64,000 bases of DNA from Acidobacteriota bacterium (GTDB taxonomy: Bacteria > Acidobacteriota > Terriglobia > Terriglobales > Acidobacteriaceae), in contig JAFDVP010000001.1 in the NCBI GenBank assembly GCA_018268895.1, positions 1,550,001-1,614,000 of the forward strand, read 5' to 3'. Made by a program: the position numbers and the translations under genes. The notes under the pieces are model-generated. The model made no database searches. It saw nothing but the letters and a program-made list of their open reading frames with translations, and was not told where the DNA came from. Shown piece by piece: positions 54,464 to 62,125 of this stretch. Positions within the stretch are counted from its first letter, which is position 1; every line of letters starts with the position of its first letter.

Positions 54464-54850
54464 CTAGTGTTCTGATTCCCCAGGATTTTCGGGGATTCCG
54501 GGGTCGTCGAGGATTTGAACGGCTGGTGCAGGGCCAAAGTGTGTCCAGTCTTGAAGCACCCAAACCAGCTTCTTATCGCGTGTGACCTCGACCAACTGCG
54601 GGCCGTGGCGATTGCCGCCTCGCGAGCAGATGATGGTGTTACCGTTGGCCAGGCGCGTCGCAGACTGTGAGTTTTGATAGTCGTATTGTGGAGGGAGGTC
54701 TTTCGGGGTGATCTGCCATACGACCTTTTTGTCAGGTGTCACCTCCAGAGTCCTCACATCGTGCTCGTCTGTAATCAAAGTATTGCCGTTCTTGAGACGA
54801 ATGGCGGCCCACGGAGTTGGGACGTCATAGCTCCACACTTCGAGTCGTGG
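54464..54850 (-). pseudogene. C-terminal remnant of a beta-propeller (PQQ/arylsulfotransferase-like) protein
   Basis: The minus frame reads VWSYDVPTPWAAIRLKNGNT, LITDEHDVRTLEVTPDK, QSATRLANGNTIICSRGGN, LVEVTRDKKLVWVLQDW and ends DDPGIPENPGESEH. Repeated R-L-x-N-G-N-T blades are typical of such propellers. Only about 125 residues remain, without a signal peptide; upstream the frame loses sense at the junction with another remnant. Confidence 0.7.
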
Positions 54851-54854
54851 ATGC

Positions 54855-55010
54855 CGAGGAACTGCTGCAACGGAGTCTGCCCGCGGCTGAAGCGGAGATA
54901 GACGAACATGCCGGTCAGGATCAGAGCGAAGAAGACTGCGCCGTAGGTGTAGACCGGCGAATGCGATGGAAAGATGATGGTCTCTTTGCGGCCCCACTTT
55001 GGCGTATTCA
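54855..55010 (-). pseudogene. N-terminal remnant of a small membrane protein
   Basis: Reads MNTPKWGRKETIIFPSHSPV, YTYGAVFFALILTGMFVYLR, FSRGQTPLQQFLGIHDSK, then nonsense. One membrane segment is present. It is joined out of frame to the propeller remnant, and its upstream side abuts a truncated excisionase-like fragment on the other strand. Family unknown. Confidence 0.5.
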
Positions 55011-55021
55011 TCCTGCACGCT

Positions 55022-55171
55022 CCGGCCGCACGGCTCTTAAGCATTCACCACAAAACCTTGCAAAAACTGGCACGGCGCGGGGACATTAGCGGAACGCATG
55101 TCGGGAAGTTATGGCGCTTCCGGGCCTCTGCGTTGAACGCTTGGCTCGACCAACAGAAGCGAGCGGGCTGA
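55022..55171 (+). pseudogene. excisionase/helix-turn-helix fragment, N-terminally truncated
   Basis: The plus frame reads APAARLLSIHHKTLQKLARR, GDISGTHVGKLWRFRASALN and AWLDQQKRAG. This is the recognition helix and wing of the excisionase-type (HTH_17) family, used by integrative elements to control direction of recombination. The first helix is missing or replaced by the remnant sequence beside it. It lies 92 bp before the integrase, the usual place for such a gene. Confidence 0.62.
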
Positions 55172-55263
55172 CGGCACGCGCTCCACAAAACATCCTCGAC
55201 CTCTGCCCCCTTCGGCGGTACGCTGGATATAAGCCATCCGTTGCTGCCTGAACAGGAGAAATC

Positions 55264-56475
55264 ATGTCAAGGCGAACACGGTATCAGAACGGAAGCGTGC
55301 AACGCGAAAAGCGGCGGAGCGGGCCGGATGTATGGATTTTCAGGTGGCGTGAGATTGGGCCAGACGGCAAGGGCAAGCAGCGAAAGGCCATTGTCGGAAC
55401 GGCTACAACTCTCCTCACCGAAGCATCGGCACTCAAAGCAGCTCAAGCATTGCGCATCGACGCCAACCAACAAACCCCGCAGGCGGAAGGCGGGCCGAGG
55501 ACCATCGACGAACTGGTCGCGCACTACCGGCTCAAAGAGCTGGCAGGCGAGAATCAAGGGCGGAAGGCGTTCTCGACTCGGGCCGCTTACGAGTGCTATC
55601 TGAGGGCCTGGATTCTTCCTCGTTGGGGAAGTTACAGGTTAGATCAGGTGAAGCCAGTCGCAGTGGAAGAGTGGCTGGACAGCATCAAGCGGGCAAGGGC
55701 TACACGGGCCAAGATTCGGAATTTGATGAGCGCCATCTTTCATCACGCGATGCGGTACGAGTGGGTGGATCGCAACCCCATCAAACTTGTGCGCCAGAGC
55801 GCGAAGCGAGAGAAGGTGCCTGACGTTCTCGAACTGGCGGAACTCCAGCTTCTTCTCAGCAAACTGTCTGTCCGAGAGCGCACCTTGGCGCTGCTCGACG
55901 CGGCGACTGGGCTTCGCGTCAGCGAACTGCTTGCGTTGCGCTGGATGGATGTTGACTTTGAGAATCTGGAACTCCGTGTCACCCGCTCGATCTGGCATCA
56001 GGTGGTAGGCGACTGCAAGACGGAAGCCTCGGCCAAGCCTGTCCCGATGGACAGCTACATGGCGGAGGATCTTCTGCGCTGGCGTCGTCAGAGTCCCTAC
56101 CCAATGCCACTCGATTACGTCTTTGCCAGTCCGACGATGCAGGGTAAACAACCCTACTGGCCGGACAATTTGATGAAGCGTGACATTCGGCCGGTGGCGC
56201 GCGCAGCCGGCATCCACAAGAACATCGGTTGGCATACTTTCCGCCACTCCTTCGGCACCTTGCTGAAGGCCAACGGAGAGGATGTCAAAACCGTTCAGGA
56301 GCTCTTACGACACGCGAACAGCCGGATCACGCTGGATATCTACACCCAGGCCGTGAACTCGACCAAGCACGCCGCGCAGAGCAAGGTTGTTCAGATGATT
56401 GTGCCCGGCGTGGGCACAAACGTGGGCGCAAAGAAGGACCAAGCACAAACGAGTACAGAAGCGAAATCCGCTTAG
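55264..56475 (+). CDS. tyrosine-type site-specific integrase
   Basis: 403 residues, ATG 55264 with AGGAG upstream. Order: arm-type DNA-binding N-terminus (RTRYQNGSVQREKRRSG), SAM-like core-binding domain (about 85-170), catalytic domain with the first Arg in ATGLRVSELLALRW, HTFRHSF (H-x-x-R), the later His in LLRHANSR and nucleophile Tyr in TLDIYTQA. All catalytic residues are present, so it may be active. It points at and ends 74 bp from the 3' end of tRNA-Asp, its probable target, and a 30-bp copy of the tRNA lies at the other end of the island. Confidence 0.95.
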   Translation: MSRRTRYQNGSVQREKRRSGPDVWIFRWREIGPDGKGKQRKAIVGTATTLLTEASALKAAQALRIDANQQTPQAEGGPRTIDELVAHYRLKELAGENQGRKAFSTRAAYECYLRAWILPRWGSYRLDQVKPVAVEEWLDSIKRARATRAKIRNLMSAIFHHAMRYEWVDRNPIKLVRQSAKREKVPDVLELAELQLLLSKLSVRERTLALLDAATGLRVSELLALRWMDVDFENLELRVTRSIWHQVVGDCKTEASAKPVPMDSYMAEDLLRWRRQSPYPMPLDYVFASPTMQGKQPYWPDNLMKRDIRPVARAAGIHKNIGWHTFRHSFGTLLKANGEDVKTVQELLRHANSRITLDIYTQAVNSTKHAAQSKVVQMIVPGVGTNVGAKKDQAQTSTEAKSA

Positions 56476-56545
56476 TGTGCCCTTATTGTGTCCTGATTTG
56501 CTTGTCACTGTAGGTCGCCATAGCTTCTAAGTCTTTTAGAATCTA

Positions 56546-56797
<252 letters not shown>

Positions 56798-58192
56798 CTA
56801 TTTTAGATCCGTTTCCGAGGACACAGGATCGTTCGTTGAAAGCCCATGCTTGTCCATCCGGTAGATCAATGTGCGGCGGCTGATATCTAAATAGCGTGCC
56901 GTCTGCGTTTGATTTCCATCAAATTTTTCCAGGGCTCTGCTGATAAGGTCGCGCTCTATCGCTTCAAGGCTTATCCCTTCATCGGGAAGATCAGGCCAAA
57001 CCAGAGCCGCATCTGCAGATGACGGCGACAACTCCTCCGGCAGTTCGTCCACGGTAATAAGATCGCTGGACGAGAGCACCAGCAAACGCTCCAGCACGTT
57101 CTCCAGTTGGCGCACGTTCCCAGGCCATCGATAAGAAATCAGTCTCTGATGAACTGCGGGCGACAGGCGTACATTGCGCAGACCATGCCGTTCTTTCGCG
57201 CGCTGAAAAAGCGTCTCTATCAACTCGGGAATATCACTCTTCCGCTCTCGCAAAGGAGGAACCGTCAGCGGGACGACAGCAAGCCTATAGTAGAGGTCTT
57301 CTCTGAAGGTTCCATCTTCGACCATTGCCGACAGCGTTCGATGCGTTGCAGCCACCACTCGGACATCCACCTTTACAGGAGCCGTCGCTCCCAGCTTTGA
57401 AAGCTCTCCCTCTTGCAGGACGCGAAGCAGCTTCACCTGGGCATCCAGCGGTAGTTCACCAACCTCGTCGAGGAAGAGCGTACCGCCATCGGCTGCTTCG
57501 ATACGCCCCAGCTTGTTCCCAATCGCTCCTGTAAATGCTCCTCGAACATAGCCGAAAAGTTCCGATTCAACCAGATCGCGCGGGATGGCTCCGCAGTTAA
57601 TCGAGATAAACGGTCTGTCCCTTCTATGGCTGTTATGGTGAATCGCGCGGGCGATAAGCTCCTTGCCTGTTCCTGTCTCTCCCTGTATCAGGATCGTGGC
57701 ATCGCGTGCCGAAACCCGTGCAGCTTGGCTGAGAACATGCAGAAGCCCTTTTGAATGGCCAACTATTCCCTCGAAGCCATACCGTTGATCGAGCGCTGAA
57801 CGAAGCGTGCGCACCTCTTCAATCAGGTTCTGCCTCTCCATGGCACGGTGCACAACCAGCACCAATGCTTCGAAATCAAGCGGTTTGGTTACATAGTCAT
57901 ATGCGCCAAGCTTCATCGCTTCTACCGCGCTCTCAATCGTCCCGAATGCCGTAACGACAATAACTGTCGTCTGCAATCCTTCTTTCGTGATGCGGCTAAG
58001 CAGCTCAAGGCCCGTTGTTGGCATCTTCAGGTCAGTAATCACCAGCGGAGGTTCATCCTCCTTGAGCATCGACCAGGCTTCGTCACCATCGGAAGCCAGC
58101 GAAACTTCATAGCCTGCTTCTTCAAGCTGCATCTTCATCACGCGACGAAGACTGCTGTCATCGTCAACAACAAGAATGTGGTTCCGTCTCAC
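56798..58192 (-). CDS. sigma-54-dependent response regulator (NtrC family)
   Basis: 464 residues from GTG 58192. Receiver domain (HILVVDDDSSLRRVMKMQLE; Asp in LVITDLKMP; Lys in YVTKPLDF), AAA+ domain with Walker A GETGTGKELIARAIHHNS and the sigma-54 contact loop GAFTGA, Walker B GGTLFLDEVGEL, and a Fis-type DNA-binding end (LEKFDGNQTQTARYLDISRR). It should activate sigma-54 promoters when phosphorylated by the kinase it overlaps. The divergent efflux operon has such a promoter. Confidence 0.96.
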   Translation of the reverse strand: MRRNHILVVDDDSSLRRVMKMQLEEAGYEVSLASDGDEAWSMLKEDEPPLVITDLKMPTTGLELLSRITKEGLQTTVIVVTAFGTIESAVEAMKLGAYDYVTKPLDFEALVLVVHRAMERQNLIEEVRTLRSALDQRYGFEGIVGHSKGLLHVLSQAARVSARDATILIQGETGTGKELIARAIHHNSHRRDRPFISINCGAIPRDLVESELFGYVRGAFTGAIGNKLGRIEAADGGTLFLDEVGELPLDAQVKLLRVLQEGELSKLGATAPVKVDVRVVAATHRTLSAMVEDGTFREDLYYRLAVVPLTVPPLRERKSDIPELIETLFQRAKERHGLRNVRLSPAVHQRLISYRWPGNVRQLENVLERLLVLSSSDLITVDELPEELSPSSADAALVWPDLPDEGISLEAIERDLISRALEKFDGNQTQTARYLDISRRTLIYRMDKHGLSTNDPVSSETDLK

Positions 58193-59316
58193 AGTACCCC
58201 CATCTTGTGGGCTGACTCGGTAGAAGACAAGTGAGCTGGAAGTTCCAAACGAAATATCGTTCCCTGCCCAGTGTTACCCATGCACGATAATGTCCCGCCG
58301 TGCTGTGCCGCGATATTTGCTGCGATAGCAAGTCCTAGCCCTGTGCCATTTTCTTTCGTCGTGAAGAAAGGCTCGAAGATCCGCTCCTTTGCTTCACGCG
58401 AGATGCCTTGCCCATGGTCGCAAACTTCAATGCAGAGCCTTGAGTCGATGAAAAACGAGCGTACCTCAACTTCACCTTCTCCCTCAGTCGCCTGAATGGC
58501 ATTCAATATAAGGTTGAGCAGCAGTTGTTTGATCTGCTCAGGATCGCACACCACTTCTTCCCCTCGATCAACTGTCCCAACCCGCAGAGAAACTCCCTGC
58601 TTGCGCGCAGCATGTTGAGCAAGAGCGGTAACCGACTGAATCAGATCCCGGAGCTCCGTCTTCTGCCGCCTAGGAAGGCGCGGACGCGCGAAGTCCAGAA
58701 AGTTCGTAAGAAGTTTGTTCAGCCGCTGCGACTCCTTCGTCAAAATCTCCAGGCACTCCGCTCTCGCCTCCGATGACGCCTGTCCTCGCGCCAAAATCCC
58801 CGCCGCACCGCTAATGCTCGCAAGCGGATTGCGTATCTCGTGCGCAAGGCTGGCGGAAAGCTGCCCAGCCGCTGTAAGCCGCTCCGTCTTCTTTAGCTGT
58901 TCCATGTTTTGTTGCAGCTCGACATAAACTCGTTCCAATTCAACTTTAGTCGCCTCCACCCGCTTCCGTTGCGTACGTTCTCTATCCGCAAGTAGTCCTG
59001 CAATCACCCCGGCCGCGCCAAAAGTGCTCAACTCTACAATCTGGTCCTGAGCATCAAGCGGCGCTCGAAACCAATGCCGATACACTGATGGTGCAAGCAA
59101 CACCGCGGTAAGCAGAACAGTCTTCAGTACGCCCCGCCACCCAAAAAAGAGGCCTGCCAGCATAAATGGAAGGATGTTCAAGTGATGCAGGATGTTATGC
59201 ACCACCACTGCACGAGGAGGCACCATCCATGTAAAAACGGCTAGCGTCACCACGAGGATCGCAATCAATGCCGCCTTCGTGCGCGCCGAGCGCAAACTGG
59301 ATGGAATACGCCGCAT
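58189..59316 (-). CDS. sensor histidine kinase
   Basis: 375 residues if started at ATG 59316 (GAGAATGAGG upstream); the open frame extends 37 codons further without membrane features. Four hydrophobic segments lie in the first 110 residues with almost no periplasmic part, so it may sense within the membrane. A coiled coil (about 115-145) leads to the H-box ASLAHEIRNPLASISGAAG, then N-box LLNLILNAIQATEGEGE and G-boxes DHGQGISREAKERIF and GTGLGLAIAANIAAQHGG. It overlaps the regulator by 4 bases (GTGA). ZraS/HydH-like pairing with metal efflux is an inference. Confidence 0.93.
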   Translation of the reverse strand: MRRIPSSLRSARTKAALIAILVVTLAVFTWMVPPRAVVVHNILHHLNILPFMLAGLFFGWRGVLKTVLLTAVLLAPSVYRHWFRAPLDAQDQIVELSTFGAAGVIAGLLADRERTQRKRVEATKVELERVYVELQQNMEQLKKTERLTAAGQLSASLAHEIRNPLASISGAAGILARGQASSEARAECLEILTKESQRLNKLLTNFLDFARPRLPRRQKTELRDLIQSVTALAQHAARKQGVSLRVGTVDRGEEVVCDPEQIKQLLLNLILNAIQATEGEGEVEVRSFFIDSRLCIEVCDHGQGISREAKERIFEPFFTTKENGTGLGLAIAANIAAQHGGTLSCMGNTGQGTIFRLELPAHLSSTESAHKMGVL

Positions 59317-59515
59317 ATCCTCATTCTCCCACGTCTGCAATGCAGGGCTTTCCGGTACAGGACTTCCCGGTCGGCTCACCAGGACATACGCCGGATTGGA
59401 GGTTGCGATCATCCTGCAACCATTCAATGCAATTCACTCACCAAGCCGGCAAACACTATCTGGTCGCAAAATGAGACTCTTCGCTGGAAACTGTGACCTT
59501 TCGATTGGCCCTTTC

Positions 59516-59531
59516 GGTACACAGGTGTACC
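59516..59531. promoter_or_regulatory. putative activator-binding palindrome
   Basis: GGTACAC-AG-GTGTACC, a perfect 7+7 inverted repeat, centred about 75 bp upstream of the sigma-54 promoter at 59591. This is the normal distance for an NtrC-type enhancer site. Confidence 0.6.
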
Positions 59532-59590
59532 TTTTGGGACACTGCGAACGTCGTCACCTTCGCTGGATTCCATATTTTCGGCCATTTCAT

Positions 59591-59607
59591 TTGGCTCCTT
59601 AATTGCC
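59591..59607 (+). promoter_or_regulatory. sigma-54 (-24/-12) promoter for the efflux operon
   Basis: TTGGCTCCTTAATTGCC has GG and GC separated by exactly 10 bases and agrees with the consensus TTGGCACG-N4-TTGCA at most conserved positions (TTGGC and TTGC exact). Predicted start of transcription is near 59618. Confidence 0.72.
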
Positions 59608-59618
59608 TCTACAACAAT

Positions 59619-60926
59619 GTGTCACTCTATCGATCCACCCTCGTTACGTTGTTGCTGATGCCTCCACTGGCATTTGCTCAGAACAACCCGTCACAGGCTC
59701 TGCCATCTTCGCCGTCTCCCTCCGTGCCAGATCAGGCCACCGCATCGCTCCCGCTCTCTCTCCCAGAGGCCATTGCAATGGCCATTAAAAACAATCCTCG
59801 GCTTCATGAAGCGCAAGCTGTAACGCAGCGCGCAGGTGCTATCGCTCGCACTGCCCGCGCTTATACAAACCCCAGTGTCGAAATCTATGAAGGACGCCAG
59901 TACGCCAGGCCTATCGCTACTCCAGGTGTGCCCGGGCTGCTTCAGCACTACGCCGCATATCAGACCATCGAAATTCCCTCCGAGCGCCGTGCGCGGCAGA
60001 ATGCAGCTCGCTTCGCCGTGGTAAGCAGCGAAGCCGGTCAGCGCACTGTATCGATCTCGGTAGTTGCCGACGTCAAGCATGCCTTCTATAACACGCTGCG
60101 TAGCCGCGAACAGATCCGATATGCGCAGGACAATCTCCAGCTTGTGCAGGACCTGCGCCGCCGCGTTGAAGTCGAAGTCAACGTAGGTGAAAAGGGCAGA
60201 CTCGAACTCACGCGTGCCGAGGCGGAACTTGCTCGCGCGCAATTCGCCGTTCGCAGCGCACAGATTGAATATAGAAATGCAATTGCTCTGTTGCGCGTCG
60301 CCATTGCCGCTCCCGCCGACGCCAACCTCAACCCTGTAGGAGATCTTGCTCCACGCATTTCACTATCGCCGCTGGAGCAGCTGCGACAGAACGTCTTTCA
60401 GTCGTATCCCGCCCTTGTGCAGTCCAGGGCCGATATAGAATCGGCCAAAGCATCGCTAGATCGTGAAAAGGCGCTGCGTATTCCTCAACCGGTCGCCTTT
60501 GCCGAGTTTGAAAACCAGCCTGACCTGCGCTACTGGCGCAGCGGTGTAACGATTCCCCTCCCTCTCTGGGACCGGAGACGCGGCCAGATCGATGAAGCGA
60601 AAGCTGTCATCAACCAATCGAGCGCCGTACTCGATCAGCGCAGGCTTGAGCTTACATCCGCACTCGAGCGCGCTTATGAGCAATATCAACTGGCCGACCA
60701 GCAGACGACATCCCTGGAATCGGGGTCGCTTCACGCCGCGGAGAGTGCCGTTGATGCTGCCAAGGCTGCGTATCGTTATGGAGAACGCGGAATCGTCGAA
60801 GTCCTCGATGCGCAGCGCGTTCTGCAAAGCGTCCGCAGCGACCTGCTGGATGCACAGTACGCCCGCCAATCGTCTCTCATCGACCTTGAAGAACTCGGCG
60901 CGGTTGCGCCTGGAGTACAGCCCTGA
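59619..60926 (+). CDS. TolC family outer-membrane protein of a heavy-metal RND system (CzcC/CusC-like)
   Basis: 435 residues if started at GTG 59619, which gives a good signal peptide (LYRSTLVTLLLMPPLAFAQ). A longer frame reaches back to 59493 but would begin upstream of the predicted promoter. Outer-membrane-efflux features: LSLPEAIAMAIKNNPRLHEA, NTLRSREQIRYAQDNLQL, GRLELTRAEAELARAQFAVR and YRYGERGIVEVLDAQRVLQS. The stop overlaps the adaptor start (TGATG). The start codon falls almost on the predicted transcription start, so the transcript may be leaderless. Confidence 0.9.
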   Translation: MSLYRSTLVTLLLMPPLAFAQNNPSQALPSSPSPSVPDQATASLPLSLPEAIAMAIKNNPRLHEAQAVTQRAGAIARTARAYTNPSVEIYEGRQYARPIATPGVPGLLQHYAAYQTIEIPSERRARQNAARFAVVSSEAGQRTVSISVVADVKHAFYNTLRSREQIRYAQDNLQLVQDLRRRVEVEVNVGEKGRLELTRAEAELARAQFAVRSAQIEYRNAIALLRVAIAAPADANLNPVGDLAPRISLSPLEQLRQNVFQSYPALVQSRADIESAKASLDREKALRIPQPVAFAEFENQPDLRYWRSGVTIPLPLWDRRRGQIDEAKAVINQSSAVLDQRRLELTSALERAYEQYQLADQQTTSLESGSLHAAESAVDAAKAAYRYGERGIVEVLDAQRVLQSVRSDLLDAQYARQSSLIDLEELGAVAPGVQP

Positions 60927-62125
60927 TGAACACTCCGCTCTCCCTCCGAACCTCTATAGGAATTCGTCGCGCGTATCGCCCTCTGGCGATCGCTTTATCT
61001 CTCGCGTTCTCTTTGGCCGCGATACAAGGCTGCAAAGCAAAGCCTAAAGAGACCGTGGCCGCACAGCCAGGCGATCCAAATGAAGTTTCCATAACCTCCG
61101 CACTTGCAGAAAACCTGAAGTTCGGCACGCCGGAGATGGCCGACGTCAATGGCACTCTACGCGTGGCTGCCCACGTCGAAACCGACGCGCAACGCATCGC
61201 ACATGTTGGATCGCCTGTCGCAGGACGTATCCTGAAGCTCCTCGTTTTTGAGGGACAGAACGTGAAGGCTGGCACGGCGCTCGCTATGCTGCACAGCACG
61301 GATCTGTCTGACACCCAGTTCGCCCTCATCAAGGCCGCATCGCAGAGGGACCTGGCCGCGACATCGGTGAAGCGCGCCGAACAACTCGTCGAAGCCGACG
61401 TGATAGGCCGCGCCGAGTTGGAACGCAGGCGCGCTGAGTTGCTTCAGGCCGGCACGGAGGCAGCCTCCTATCGCACGCAGTTACGTGGCCTCGGCATGAC
61501 GGAGTCCCAGATCCACCAGCTTGAAACCACACGCAAACTCAGCGCCGACTACCCCATCGTCACACCTAAAAGCGGTACCGTACTCAAGCGTGAGATTGCG
61601 ATAGGCCAGGTCGTTCAACCCGCCGATCCCGCTTTCACCATCGCCGACCTCTCAAACGTATGGATCGTCGCAAACGTTCCTGAAGAAGATGCGGGCCCTC
61701 TCCGCAAGGGCATCGAAGTGGAGGTCAAGATACCAGCCCTCCCCGATCGCAAAATTACAGGACGGCTCTCTTTTGTCTCCCCCATCGTCGATCCGGACAC
61801 TCGCACCGTCGCAGTGCGCATGGAAGTTCCCAACCCTAACGGCCTTCTGAAGCCTGACGAACTTGCCAGCATGACGTTCATCGGCCACACCGACAAGAAA
61901 CTCACGGTCCCGAACGCTGCTGTCGTCCGTGAGGACAATAAAGACTGCGTCTTCGTACAGATTGCACCTGAAAAATTTATTCTGCGTGAAGTCTCTCTCG
62001 GCGAGGAAGAGAACGACCGGCGCGTCGTTCTCGATGGAGTCAAGCCAAATGAGCGCATCGTCACCGAAGGCGCATTCCATCTGAACAACCAGCGCAGACA
62101 GAACGCCATTAAGGGAACAAAATAA
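60926..62125 (+). CDS. RND periplasmic adaptor, heavy-metal type (CzcB/CusB-like)
   Basis: 399 residues. N-terminal membrane/lipoprotein signal (LALSLAFSLAAIQGC). Features: HVETDAQRIAHVGSPVAGRI, then LKLLVFEGQNVKAGTALAML (lipoyl half), short coiled coil, TPKSGTVLKREIAIGQVVQP and the barrel with ADLSNVWIVANVPEEDAGPL, then FVSPIVDPDTRTVAVRMEVP. This matches CzcB-type adaptors. No His-rich tail is seen. Confidence 0.92.
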   Translation: MNTPLSLRTSIGIRRAYRPLAIALSLAFSLAAIQGCKAKPKETVAAQPGDPNEVSITSALAENLKFGTPEMADVNGTLRVAAHVETDAQRIAHVGSPVAGRILKLLVFEGQNVKAGTALAMLHSTDLSDTQFALIKAASQRDLAATSVKRAEQLVEADVIGRAELERRRAELLQAGTEAASYRTQLRGLGMTESQIHQLETTRKLSADYPIVTPKSGTVLKREIAIGQVVQPADPAFTIADLSNVWIVANVPEEDAGPLRKGIEVEVKIPALPDRKITGRLSFVSPIVDPDTRTVAVRMEVPNPNGLLKPDELASMTFIGHTDKKLTVPNAAVVREDNKDCVFVQIAPEKFILREVSLGEEENDRRVVLDGVKPNERIVTEGAFHLNNQRRQNAIKGTK

